The notes beneath the pieces are model-generated. The model searched no databases. It saw nothing but the letters and a program-made list of their open reading frames with translations, and was not told the DNA's origin. From IMG/VR virus record IMGVR_UViG_3300027721_000057, positions 1 to 28,497 of that record: a stretch of 28,497 bases of DNA; one strand, 5' to 3'. The position numbers were made by a program, and so were the translations under genes. Shown here piece by piece: positions 16,006 through 23,292 of the stretch. This DNA is from a virus. Each line of letters starts with the position of its first letter. The first letter of the stretch is position 1.

Positions 16006-18384
16006 ATGTCTCAGATACAAGGAAGAGTTTTTGATTCGTCAGTATATGGATGGGTTGCAGACGTTGCAGCAAACTTTGGAGTTGCTGGATATGCAACAAT
16101 AATATATGTTGATGCAAGTTTAGTAGCTCGAGATACCCTTATAAATCAGAATATAACAGATATTGAAGATGTCAGTGCAAGAGTAGCAGCAAACGATAGC
16201 TCGATAGTTATATTACAATCAGATGTCTCGTCTTTAAATTATGATGTAAGTACATTACAAGCTAATATTTTAATTACTGATATTTCAGTAGCTCAGAATG
16301 CAGCAGATATTGAAGACGTTAGTGCAAGAGTATATGTTAACGAGACATCGATTTATACAATAGAGGCAAGTTTAAATGTCGCAACACCAGATGCAAGTTA
16401 TCCAGATTTTTATACAGCGAAACAATATATCGAGGATACAGCAATGGCTGGTAGAATTTATGGAGGAGTAATAACAACAAATGGAGATGGAACAATAGAT
16501 GTAAGCGCTGGATATGGTATTGTACATTCAATAACAGCATCTCCAACATCTTATGCTGATGACCCAGGATTAACATCTCCAATGCAATATGTCTCTTGGC
16601 CTGATACAGTTAATATAGAATTACAAGATAATGCTTATAATTATATTTACTGGAATTATGATACAGGAACAATACAAGCAACAACAGATTTTTATTCAAT
16701 AGACTTCGCAAGAGAATTTACAATAGGACGAGCATATCGTACTGGTAATGATGTTGTTGCAAGATTATGTGGAACAAATACTTGGATGTTTAACAGAAGA
16801 GTACAATTATTCGGCGAAGAGGTATTCCCAGTGCAACGAGCAACAGGTCTCGTTATCGGAGACGCTGGAGATAGAAAGATAACTTCGACAGCAGGTATAA
16901 TCTGGGCAGAGTTAGTTAATAGATTTGTAATTGAAGCATTCGATAGCTCAGCAGGAGATACTTTTACAAATTGGTACCACGTTGCTGGAGTTTGGGATAG
17001 CTCAGCTGGTCAGACACAGGTCGATAATACAAATTACGACAATGGCACAGGTTTAGCAACACTTGGAAATAATGACTTTGGAGTATATTATATTTACATC
17101 GTACACGATGGAACAGTACATATGGTATACGGCTCAGAAAGTTATAATACACAAACAGACGCAGAAGCAGTTGGCACACCAAGCAGTTTACCAGGACTTT
17201 TAAATTCATATGCAACATTTTGTGCAAAAGTAATTATAAAAAAATCAGCAACTCAGATAAATGAAATACAGAGTGCCTGGGATACAGTATTTCAAGTAGG
17301 TGCAACAGAGTACCATAATGACTTATCTGGATTACAGGGTGGAGCAGCTGGAGAGTATTACCATTTAACATCAGCGCAGTCTTCTGATTTCGTTGGAAAG
17401 ACATATGTTGATGGCTCTTTAAGTTTAAGAGATACATCGATTAACTGGTTAAAGGATAACGCATTACAAACAATTACGCTTGTTGGAGGTAAGAATGGAT
17501 GGCTTAATGGTACAGGTGCTGGAACAAATACAATAGGAATGTATACATTCGAAGCAAGTAGCGGTATTGCAATGAACTTCGGATTCCCAGCAGGAGTTTG
17601 GTATTTTGGTCTCGATGCAAGTTTATCTCTTATTAAAGATATATCTTTAGGAAATATAGGAGTAGCACAAGATGGCAGCGCACTTGTATACAACTCAGAT
17701 GGATATTGGGAATATGGAGTTGCAGGAGAAACAGCAGACGTCACAAAAGCATATGTCGATGGATCTTTATCTCTTAGAGACACAAGTATTGCTTGGCTTA
17801 ATTTAAATAAGCAGAATACGATAGCAGATGGAACTTATGTTAAAGAGGCAAGTTTAGGAGATACATTATATTGGGAAGCAGGACTTTTAGAGGCAAGCAC
17901 AGGTACAACAATTAATACACTTGATGACATAGGGGACGTTTCTGTAAGTGGCGCAACATCAGGTCAAGTGCTTGCTTGGAAAGGCACTTATTGGGAGCCA
18001 GAAGACGTTAGTACAGCTGGAGTTTCTTTTAATTATGTCGATGGATCTTTATCTCTTAGAGACACAAGTATTGCTTATTTAAATACAAATAAGGCAAACT
18101 TAAATACATCGTTTACAGAAGTTTCAACAGCTTATACAGTTATGTCATCAGATAATAATAAAGTCATAAAATGCGATGCATCATTAGTTATTACATTGCC
18201 AAATAATTTGTCGACAGGATTTCAATGTACAATTCTTAATGCATCAACTGGATATGTTAAATTAGATGCATCAATTTTGAGAACAACAGACAGCTCAGTA
18301 CAGTTAAGGAATTTATATGCTGGAGCATCAGCAGTACATTACGGCTCAGGTACTTGGTATGCTTGGGGTAATTTAAAAGGTTAA
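16006..18384 (+). CDS. Large tail fibre, repeat-containing, D-x-S-rich
   Basis: This 792-aa protein is likely the main side or tip fibre. Residues about 35-140 are coiled-coil-like heptads containing IEDVSARVAANDSSI and a near copy IEDVSARVYVNETSI. A beta-rich centre (about 150-470) follows. Three copies of the linker YVDGSLSLRDTSI occur near 467, 583 and 677; the last two are encoded by an exact 43-base repeat. The C-terminus (about 705-792) contains YTVMSSDNNKVIKCDAS and LVITLPNNLSTGFQCTILNA, typical of a beta-domain that ends many phage fibres. Over twenty D-x-S tripeptides are present, encoded with varied synonymous codons. The repeat structure suggests modular exchange of receptor-binding parts. 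Confidence 0.82.
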   Translation: MSQIQGRVFDSSVYGWVADVAANFGVAGYATIIYVDASLVARDTLINQNITDIEDVSARVAANDSSIVILQSDVSSLNYDVSTLQANILITDISVAQNAADIEDVSARVYVNETSIYTIEASLNVATPDASYPDFYTAKQYIEDTAMAGRIYGGVITTNGDGTIDVSAGYGIVHSITASPTSYADDPGLTSPMQYVSWPDTVNIELQDNAYNYIYWNYDTGTIQATTDFYSIDFAREFTIGRAYRTGNDVVARLCGTNTWMFNRRVQLFGEEVFPVQRATGLVIGDAGDRKITSTAGIIWAELVNRFVIEAFDSSAGDTFTNWYHVAGVWDSSAGQTQVDNTNYDNGTGLATLGNNDFGVYYIYIVHDGTVHMVYGSESYNTQTDAEAVGTPSSLPGLLNSYATFCAKVIIKKSATQINEIQSAWDTVFQVGATEYHNDLSGLQGGAAGEYYHLTSAQSSDFVGKTYVDGSLSLRDTSINWLKDNALQTITLVGGKNGWLNGTGAGTNTIGMYTFEASSGIAMNFGFPAGVWYFGLDASLSLIKDISLGNIGVAQDGSALVYNSDGYWEYGVAGETADVTKAYVDGSLSLRDTSIAWLNLNKQNTIADGTYVKEASLGDTLYWEAGLLEASTGTTINTLDDIGDVSVSGATSGQVLAWKGTYWEPEDVSTAGVSFNYVDGSLSLRDTSIAYLNTNKANLNTSFTEVSTAYTVMSSDNNKVIKCDASLVITLPNNLSTGFQCTILNASTGYVKLDASILRTTDSSVQLRNLYAGASAVHYGSGTWYAWGNLKG
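17752..17794 (+). repeat. 43-bp direct repeat, copy 1
   Basis: Identical to 18034-18076 over 43 bases, 282 bases apart and in the same frame. It encodes YVDGSLSLRDTSIA. Synonymous positions are conserved too, so the copy is recent or kept alike by recombination, while a third copy near 17404 encodes the same peptide with different codons. Confidence 0.95.
18034..18076 (+). repeat. 43-bp direct repeat, copy 2
   Basis: Second exact copy of the repeat at 17752-17794, encoding the same linker peptide of the large fibre. Recombination between the copies would delete 94 codons in frame. Confidence 0.95.
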
Positions 18385-18431
18385 AATATGTTAATTAATA
18401 GATCTTTATAAAATTAAGATTGTATAAAAAT

Positions 18432-19160
18432 ATGATTACTTTACGACACGGAATAATAGATCAGAAAATAGCCTCAGTAGCAGCAACATATCCAACTGAT
18501 GGTTTATTAGCAAGATACGCTCTTGACAATAATTTAGAAGATTCATATGGACCTTATTCTGATTTAGTTTCTGTTTCAACACCAGCAGAATGGGAATATG
18601 GAACTGGAAAAGTTAATCAGGATTTCAAGACAAATTATGTTTCTGGACTTTATAACGGAAAAAAAGTCATTCAGAATACAACAGATGCAAGTGTATATAA
18701 ATTATGTCATGGAACAGGAAAAAATTGGGGAATTTCATTTTGGGCAAAAGTCACGGATTCAGCTTTATCTTTAGGATATGGTTTAGTATTCCAGAATACA
18801 GTTGATGGACATAGCAACCCTAAGTTTGGATGGTACAACCCTGGAACACCACAATTTATAGGATTTGGAGACGATGGAGTAGGATACTGGTTTTTTGTTA
18901 ATGAGGATTATAGAGATAGTCAATGGCATCATTATGCAATATATGCAAATGATTCATCTACAGTGTGTTATATCGATAACACATATAAGACAGCAGCAGC
19001 AAGAAAAAATATAACATTGACAATAAATGCAACAGGGATAGGTGGAATAATTGGAATTGGTCAGCAACTCCCTGGAGAGATTGACCAAATATATTTATAT
19101 AATAGAGCCTTAACAGTAAATGATATAGCTCAATTATATAATGATGGAAACGGAGTTTAA
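18432..19160 (+). CDS. LamG-domain tail adhesin
   Basis: I choose the ATG at 18432 after a GTATAAAAAT leader; a TTG 12 bases upstream (18420) is in frame but less likely. The ~242-aa protein is almost wholly one LamG-type beta-sandwich: LLARYALDNNLEDSYG (near residue 25), an NWGISFWAKVTDSALS strand (near 98), QWHHYAIYANDSSTVCYID (near 160) and the ending GEIDQIYLYNRALTVNDI followed by LYNDG. The [YF]-x-L-x-[NG]-[NT]-x-x-D start, W-H-H-x-A and I-D-x-[IV]-x-[IL]-Y-N-R-A-L end are textbook. It should bind host glycans and decorate the tail tip. Confidence 0.88.
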   Translation: MITLRHGIIDQKIASVAATYPTDGLLARYALDNNLEDSYGPYSDLVSVSTPAEWEYGTGKVNQDFKTNYVSGLYNGKKVIQNTTDASVYKLCHGTGKNWGISFWAKVTDSALSLGYGLVFQNTVDGHSNPKFGWYNPGTPQFIGFGDDGVGYWFFVNEDYRDSQWHHYAIYANDSSTVCYIDNTYKTAAARKNITLTINATGIGGIIGIGQQLPGEIDQIYLYNRALTVNDIAQLYNDGNGV

Positions 19161-19182
19161 AAACAATTTAAAATATCCAAAA

Positions 19183-19377
19183 ATGGAAAAAACTCAATTA
19201 AAAGCATGCGACTTACTTCAATTACTTTCTGAAATTCAATTAACTTTAGCAAATTCTGATAATGAGAATTTAAGGGGTTTAGGATTTAAAGCACTTGTAA
19301 TAAGGGAAGAAATGGTACCTAACGGAATGGATGACTTTAGAAATACAAATAAAGACCTATTGTCTTTATTAATATAA
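19183..19377 (+). CDS. Hypothetical protein in the methyltransferase cassette
   Basis: I place the start at the ATG at 19183, after an A-rich stretch; an in-frame ATG pair at 19141 would overlap the LamG gene by 20 bases and is the alternative. The 64-aa product begins MEKTQLKACDLLQLLSEIQL and is mostly helical, with no motif I know. It uses AGG and GGG codons, which the flanking tail genes avoid. It is followed after 11 bases by the methyltransferase, so the pair appears to be a unit inserted between tail genes. Function unknown. Confidence 0.62.
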   Translation: MEKTQLKACDLLQLLSEIQLTLANSDNENLRGLGFKALVIREEMVPNGMDDFRNTNKDLLSLLI

Positions 19378-19388
19378 ATAATAAAAAT

Positions 19389-19973
19389 ATGATACCTCAA
19401 GGACAGCTATCTCATGACGAAAGAGATTATTTAAGAAAAACAGTTATAGGGCTAAGCCCTGAAATTATATTAGAAAGCGGGACCTGGTATGGAGGGGGAT
19501 CGACATATTCGTTGGCCTCAGCATTAAGGTCTATTTATAAAGGATTTTTATATACATGGGAGGAGAATTTTAATTTTTATAATGTTGCAAATAATTTCTA
19601 CAGCAATGATGGTTGGGAACAATATGTAAAATGTATAAATGGGGACTTTATATCAGGCGTTGCTGATTTCGAAAGCGACCTTATGAAAAATGTCTCTATG
19701 GTTTTTTTGGATGGTGGTGATGAAAATGAAAGAGGCACTCTGAAACTACCAGAAAATATGTATCCAGAATATTCAGAAAATCTTGCGTCTTTTAAAATTC
19801 TCGAAAAGAGATTATCTATAAATTCCCACGTATTATTACACGATTGGGAGGTAAAGGGTGGAAGAGGAACTTTTGTTAAATGGTATTTGGATAATAAAAA
19901 CTGGTATGGATGGGAGCTTATAAATATTAAGAAAGGCTCTACGGGGTTAGCTCATCTTATTAAAAATAAATAA
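19389..19973 (+). CDS. Class I SAM-dependent methyltransferase in the tail region
   Basis: This 194-aa enzyme probably transfers a methyl group from S-adenosylmethionine. Motif I is IILESGTWYGGGSTYSLA (about 26-43), the E-x-G-[TS]-x-x-G-[GT]-S pattern of the Methyltransf_24-like group; SMVFLDGGDE (about 103-112) and HVLLHDWEVKGGRGTFVKW (about 147-165) supply the later loops, with a Gly-Gly-Arg-Gly stretch. There is no NPPY, so it is not a typical DNA adenine methylase. GGG codons (at least five) contrast with the GGA preference of neighbours and suggest separate acquisition. A small-molecule, glycan or protein substrate is possible; its place within the fibre cluster hints at modification of tail proteins or host surface sugars, but that is inference. 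Confidence 0.76.
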   Translation: MIPQGQLSHDERDYLRKTVIGLSPEIILESGTWYGGGSTYSLASALRSIYKGFLYTWEENFNFYNVANNFYSNDGWEQYVKCINGDFISGVADFESDLMKNVSMVFLDGGDENERGTLKLPENMYPEYSENLASFKILEKRLSINSHVLLHDWEVKGGRGTFVKWYLDNKNWYGWELINIKKGSTGLAHLIKNK

Positions 19974-19978
19974 ATAAG

Positions 19979-21043
19979 ATGCCATTAAAGACTCTCTTTA
20001 GAAATAATAATATATTACAATATCGTGCAAAAGACCATCAGATAGATGCATATTTGTACGACCAAAATGGATATATTTCTGAAGCAATAATGAGTGTTGC
20101 TGGAGCAAACTTTTATGCAAAGAGATTCCCAGCACTCGAGGAGTCTCCATTAGATGTAAGCATAAGGTACTCTTCGAAAGATATAACAAAAGGAAAGTTT
20201 ACATTCGATATACAAGCGTGGGAAACAGATATTTCAGTTGGAGACTATGTTTACGAAATAACAATGGACACAGATATTGCTGGGCAGCAATACTCGATTA
20301 CAGTTGCACAGGATATTTTTAGAGTTGTGGACAGTCTGACTCCTCATTTTACATTTTTAGATGCAAGTGGCGGAACAATAACATATGATGGAGACTTTAA
20401 AATACATACATTCGATTCTTCTGGAACTTATGAGTTTATAGTATATTATGGAGGACTTGCAGATATATTAATTGTTGGTGCTGGTGGTGGAGGTAATTAT
20501 AGAGTAAGTAATAGTATAGTTGGAGCGCAAGCTGGTGGGGGTGGTTATGTATATTATGCAAATAATTTATATCTCGATTCAAGCACATATGAAATAATTG
20601 TAGGAGCTGGAGAACAAAATACTGATGGAAGTAAGTCTTCTTTCTTTGGTATTGATGCAAGCGGAGGACTCATGGGTGGAAATACATATGGCGGTACATC
20701 TGGAAGTGGATATGCTGGAGGATTACGAGCACTTTATGGTCATGGAGGTGGCGGAGGAGGACATACATCAATAGGTGTTGCAGCAAATGGTGGAGCAGGA
20801 TATTCAAGCAACATAAGTGGAGAAGCACTCGGTTATGGAGGTGGCGGAGGAGGTGGTTATAAAGGTATTGGTATAGATGGAGGTGGAGACGGATCCAAAG
20901 AAGGACATCAGGAAGGATATGATGGAGTTAGAGGCGGAGGAGGTGGCGGAGGAGCTAACGGTGGTACTTATGGAAATATAACAGCTCCTCCTGGAAAAGG
21001 AGGAGACGGCATTGTAATAATACGATATAGATATTTAAAATAA
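19979..21043 (+). CDS. Tail adhesin: BppU-like N-domain plus glycine-rich domain
   Basis: The 354-aa product has two parts. Residues 1-120 form a small beta-domain (QIDAYLYDQNGYISEAIMS, then ESPLDVSIRYSSKDITKGKF and SVGDYVYEITMD) that is clearly related to the next gene product. From about 130 on, TFDSSGTYEFIVYYGG leads into ADILIVGAGGGG and many Gly runs, ending GKGGDGIVIIRYRYLK. This matches the glycine-rich phage-tail domain in which Gly runs may pack as polyglycine helices, as in T4-type adhesins. The N-domain probably docks onto the fibre and the Gly-rich part contacts the receptor. It starts 6 bases after the methyltransferase. Confidence 0.82.
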   Translation: MPLKTLFRNNNILQYRAKDHQIDAYLYDQNGYISEAIMSVAGANFYAKRFPALEESPLDVSIRYSSKDITKGKFTFDIQAWETDISVGDYVYEITMDTDIAGQQYSITVAQDIFRVVDSLTPHFTFLDASGGTITYDGDFKIHTFDSSGTYEFIVYYGGLADILIVGAGGGGNYRVSNSIVGAQAGGGGYVYYANNLYLDSSTYEIIVGAGEQNTDGSKSSFFGIDASGGLMGGNTYGGTSGSGYAGGLRALYGHGGGGGGHTSIGVAANGGAGYSSNISGEALGYGGGGGGGYKGIGIDGGGDGSKEGHQEGYDGVRGGGGGGGANGGTYGNITAPPGKGGDGIVIIRYRYLK

Positions 21044-21051
21044 ATAATAAT

Positions 21052-21393
21052 ATGAGTACAATATATTATAATAATAAATTAGAGGGATTCTCCGGAAATT
21101 CGAAAGAGATAACTTGTTTCGTTTACGACGCAAGCAGCTCTCTTATGGATATTACAAATTATAATGGTTATTATTATATGCAGAAATACCCGATAAGAGA
21201 GGGCAACCCAATAGATGTTTCAGTACTCCATACAAATAAAGATGCAAGTAATGGTGCATTTTATTTTAATTTATCCACGATGGATTTGGATTTAAGTGTT
21301 GGAGACTATGTATATGAAATTATAATAGATAACGGAACTCTTAGGTATACAGTCGTACAGGATAAATTCAATTTAAAAAAATCAATCGTATAA
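21052..21393 (+). CDS. Paralogue of the adhesin N-domain (baseplate/fibre accessory)
   Basis: This 113-aa protein is a stand-alone version of the N-terminal domain of the preceding gene. Shared landmarks are a [FY]-x-YD-x-x-[SG] strand, an MQKYPIREGNPIDVSV segment aligned with AKRFPALEESPLDVSI, a [NS]-[TS]-KD-A/I-[ST]-x-G-x-[FY]-x-F turn, LSVGDYVYEI and TVVQDKF. It keeps a BppU-N-like layout, though that fold assignment is only inferred. A tandem duplication of this domain is the simplest origin. It may assemble with the adhesin or with the fibres as a spacer. Confidence 0.72.
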   Translation: MSTIYYNNKLEGFSGNSKEITCFVYDASSSLMDITNYNGYYYMQKYPIREGNPIDVSVLHTNKDASNGAFYFNLSTMDLDLSVGDYVYEIIIDNGTLRYTVVQDKFNLKKSIV

Positions 21394-21395
21394 TT

Positions 21396-21734
21396 ATGGC
21401 ATTTACATCAGACGACAAGGAGTATCTCCAGATGCTTATGGCTCCAATTAAGCAAGACATGTGTTTGTGCAAAGACCAATTAACAAAAATTAATGGTCGA
21501 ATTAATAAGCACGACGAGCAAATAAGCGAGGCATTAATAGAGAGGGCAAAGAATAGAGAACATCAATCAGATGTTGAAGAGAATGTTAAAGTATTAAAAG
21601 TTAAGACAGCAAAAATAGAGGATGAACTTATGGAGTACCAATTCTTCAGGAAATATCCAAAAAGTCTCTTTTATTTAACTGGAATAGTTTCATTATTATT
21701 AGTATATGAAGTTTTGGATAAATTCTTATTTTAA
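21396..21734 (+). CDS. Coiled-coil protein with C-terminal membrane segment (lysis candidate)
   Basis: This 112-aa protein has a long charged helix (about 5-85) with heptads such as VEENVKVLKVKTAKIEDELM, and one membrane segment SLFYLTGIVSLLLVYEVLDK near the C-terminus (about 89-108). This is the build of XhlA-type lysis accessory proteins and of some holins. It closes the late operon, after the adhesins, where lysis genes are common in Bacteroidota phages. No endolysin lies next to it. The alternative is a tail-associated membrane anchor or a superinfection-exclusion protein. The start at 21396 is two bases after the previous stop. Confidence 0.55.
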   Translation: MAFTSDDKEYLQMLMAPIKQDMCLCKDQLTKINGRINKHDEQISEALIERAKNREHQSDVEENVKVLKVKTAKIEDELMEYQFFRKYPKSLFYLTGIVSLLLVYEVLDKFLF

Positions 21735-21789
21735 TCAGATATATACTTTGTACGTAATACCATATATTCGTTAAATTATTTTTTCTCTT

Positions 21790-21818
21790 GAAGAGGATCC
21801 CCATAAAGGATCCTCTTC
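21790..21818. terminator. Convergent terminator-like hairpin
   Basis: An 11-pair perfect stem GAAGAGGATCC/GGATCCTCTTC (21790-21800 with 21808-21818) with a seven-base loop lies between the convergent ends of the late operon and the minus-strand 111-aa gene. It lacks a clean T run on either side (T run before the stem only), so it may act with a partner or as an RNA-stability element. Confidence 0.65.
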
Positions 21819-21843
21819 TCGATTTATGGAATTAATTATTACC

Positions 21844-22179
21844 TTATAATTCCATCTCAGTAAGCCATTCCCCTCCGGATCCTTTCTGTATCCATTTCCA
21901 AAGTACAATGCCGCAAGGGTCTTCCAATCTGTCTTCGTAATAACCATAAGAACTTATATAAAGTCCATCATCTTCGATTATATCGATAATCGGAAAGGAT
22001 AAGTCCATTAACGGGAATGCTGTCTTCCAATAAGGGTCTTCTCTTCCCTCGTCAAGTGCGTCCCATATTTCCAAGGCGACAGGATATTTAATTCGTAAAG
22101 ACAGTATTTTATCCTTTAAGGCTCTTTCCTTTCCAATATCCAAGGCTTTTAAAGGGTCCAGTCCTCTTTGAAATTGCAT
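21844..22179 (-). CDS. Hypothetical protein with duplicated promoter and start
   Basis: This 111-aa protein starts in the inverted repeat, so its promoter, ribosome binding site and first residues MQFQRG match those of the gene at 87. It continues LDPLKALDIGKERALKDKIL, then an acidic, aromatic middle with EGREDPYWKTAFPLMD and a C-terminal WKWIQKGSGGEWLTEMEL. The motif F-x-R-G-x-D-P-x-x-A-L-x-I-G looks like a short conserved N-terminal element. Codon use is richer in G/C than in arm A. It faces the late operon and ends before the convergent hairpin. No function can be assigned. Confidence 0.75.
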   Translation of the reverse strand: MQFQRGLDPLKALDIGKERALKDKILSLRIKYPVALEIWDALDEGREDPYWKTAFPLMDLSFPIIDIIEDDGLYISSYGYYEDRLEDPCGIVLWKWIQKGSGGEWLTEMEL

Positions 22180-22265
22180 TTTTACCTCCTTTTTTAATTT
22201 GTTTACATATCAAATATAATAATTAATACCGAGACTAAAAAATATTTAAGTACTTTTTTTGTACT
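22163..22265. repeat. Inverted repeat IR-L, copy 2 (103 bp, perfect)
   Basis: Reverse complement of 1-103 without a mismatch. On the minus strand it supplies the TATATTTG box (22211-22218), AAGGAGGT (22184-22191) and start codon (22177-22179) of the 111-aa gene. It is the left edge of the proposed long repeat block 22163-23260. Confidence 0.97.
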
Positions 22266-22291
22266 TTTTAACATTTTTTAACATTTAATAT
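22266..22291. repeat. Paired TGTTAA boxes beside the inverted repeat
   Basis: On the minus strand this reads TGTTAAAAAATGTTAAAAA (TTAACA at 22268-22273 and 22278-22283, 10 bases apart). The spacing and core match the four-box array at 25961-25996, suggesting one DNA-binding protein for both. Confidence 0.5.
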
Positions 22292-22305
22292 AATATCTCT
22301 TATAC

Positions 22306-22321
22306 ACGTACGCGCGCACGT
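22306..22321. other. GC-rich imperfect palindrome in an AT-rich gap
   Basis: ACGTACGCGCGCACGT pairs at seven of eight positions around its centre. It lies in the 286-base gap (22180-22465) between divergent genes and is unlike the surrounding sequence. Operator or origin element is possible; no direct evidence. Confidence 0.4.
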
Positions 22322-22395
22322 ATACCCTCAGGCACTCCTTATTTACAATGAGTATAAATAAGCAATTTTATCCAAAATAGTCTCCTAAATATTTT

Positions 22396-22423
22396 TTTGT
22401 TTCGTTTTTTATAGTTATATTTA
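22396..22423 (+). promoter_or_regulatory. Putative Bacteroidota-type promoter of the 97-aa gene
   Basis: TTTG at 22396-22399 and TATATTTA at 22416-22423 resemble the TTTG / TAnnTTTG pair, with a 16-base gap that is slightly short. The ATG follows 42 bases later at 22466. Confidence 0.4.
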
Positions 22424-22465
22424 CTCTACAATTAACAATCGTTCTTTAACTTAATACAAATTAAA

Positions 22466-22759
22466 ATGAGTACAACAAAAAAGATTATCGCATTAGGCAC
22501 TGGAATCCAGAAGCTTAAAAAATCTGAAACTGAATTTAACCTTCAGATTTTACGTACAAATCGCAGGTACCGCAAAGCCTGTACCTCTCTTTACCCCGAA
22601 CTTAAAGGGTATAAGATATACCTCGACCCCTCCACTGGAGTAGAGATACCAGAAAGTATTCCATCAGTCGAAGTAGAAATTGACCTCGAAGCAGCAAACG
22701 AGGAGTACCAAAGAATCCTTGCAATAAAAGAGGCAAAACCAATTAAAATTAAAAAGTAG
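22466..22759 (+). CDS. Hypothetical 97-aa protein inside the repeat block
   Basis: This basic protein begins MSTTKKIIALGTGIQKLKKS and contains a Tyr/Arg-rich TNRRYRKACTSLYPELKGYK stretch (about 31-50), then an acidic IPSVEVEIDLEAANEEYQ helix and a Lys-rich end (IKEAKPIKIKK). No known motif is seen. Its own promoter and a hairpin right after the stop suggest a single-gene unit. Because it sits between the two inverted-repeat edges it may be present twice in the true genome. A small DNA- or RNA-binding regulator would fit its charge, but this is inference. Confidence 0.7.
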   Translation: MSTTKKIIALGTGIQKLKKSETEFNLQILRTNRRYRKACTSLYPELKGYKIYLDPSTGVEIPESIPSVEVEIDLEAANEEYQRILAIKEAKPIKIKK

Positions 22760-22768
22760 TACAAACAA

Positions 22769-22805
22769 CACAACAGCAGGAGTCCAAAAGTCTCCCACTG
22801 TTGTG
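22769..22805 (+). terminator. Hairpin after the 97-aa gene
   Basis: CACAACAG (22769-22776) pairs with CTGTTGTG (22798-22805), and inner GGAG (22779-22782) with CTCC (22792-22795), across symmetric CA internal loops. It starts 10 bases after the stop of the 97-aa gene. There is no T run, so it may be an RNA-stabilising stem rather than an intrinsic terminator. Confidence 0.5.
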
Positions 22806-23026
22806 AGTGCAGTATAGTATACTAAAGGTGCTCTTAAATTATATACGTAGAGGCTCCTTAGGAGACGTATAGAGTACTTTTATAATATAGTCAATAGTTA
22901 TTATAGCTCATCATTATAGTCTCTTATACATTAATAGAGTAATTTGTATACCTGTGGAATCAGTAGAGGAATCCTGAAGTACTCAGGCGTACTCCCTTAT
23001 TATAGTGCAGAGACATACCTGAAAAA

Positions 23027-23046
23027 TCTCGGGTCCCCTCCCGAGA
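23027..23046. other. GC-rich perfect hairpin
   Basis: Seven perfect pairs TCTCGGG/CCCGAGA enclose a six-base TCCCCT loop in the centre of the non-coding region. It is the most stable of the elements there and a good anchor for an RNA fold. Confidence 0.6.
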
Positions 23047-23161
23047 AATGGCGGTGATATAGAGGCGGGGAGTGGGCTATCATTTACAGCACCCCTTTGT
23101 GGGCAGCGTGCCTGAGTATAGGGGAGTGCACAGAGTATACGGGCATAACGGGATGTGCCAG

Positions 23162-23260
23162 TGTACGTTAGGTGTCTCCACTTAAATCTCTGATGTACAT
23201 AGAGACATAGGGTACATAGGTATTATAGTATAATGTATATGGTATATAGGTAGAGGTCCA
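23162..23260. repeat. Inverted repeat IR-R, copy 1 (99 bp, perfect)
   Basis: Identical to the reverse complement of 28399-28497. Identity ends at 23261, giving the right edge of the block 22163-23260. The copy at 28399-28497 runs off the window end, so the repeat is probably longer than seen. Confidence 0.97.
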
Positions 23261-23266
23261 CACAAA

Positions 23267-23292
23267 CCTCGGCAGCCATGAAACTGCCGAGG
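23267..23292. terminator. Perfect 9-bp hairpin at the end of arm B
   Basis: CCTCGGCAG pairs with CTGCCGAGG around CCATGAAA, six bases outside the repeat edge and about 80 bases after the stop of the last minus-strand gene. For that operon the T run precedes the stem and only TTTG follows, so termination would be atypical, but position and stability suggest an operon end. Confidence 0.55.

Larger units (their letters stand above)
22760..23266. other. Structured non-coding region (candidate origin or ncRNA)
   Basis: About 500 bases hold no convincing reading frame, and 22960-23165 is markedly richer in G and C than the rest. It contains several self-pairing elements: 22769-22805; TATACGT/ACGTATA (22842-22848 with 22865-22871) around CTCC-TTA-GGAG; CCTGA/TCAGG (22973-22987); and TCTCGGG/CCCGAGA (23027-23046). 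Near 23196-23220 ACATAG occurs three times at 8-9 base spacing. With the repeat edge at 23260 the block fits an origin, a packaging site or a structured RNA. I see no tRNA fold in it. Confidence 0.5.

Noticed and set aside
17358-17783. Minus-strand 141-aa frame inside the large fibre
   Set aside because: The plus-strand fibre frame is continuous, with clear repeats and fibre-type sequence; the antisense protein has no domain and no leader.
13910-18384. Diversity-generating retroelement acting on the fibres
   Set aside because: No reverse transcriptase gene and no template/variable repeat pair with A-specific mismatches; the repeats found are exact or diverge at all bases.
23040-23115. Possible tRNA in the GC-rich segment
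   Set aside because: GC-rich stems are present, but no acceptor/T-loop pattern (no GTTCRA-type loop paired with a seven-base acceptor) could be laid out.
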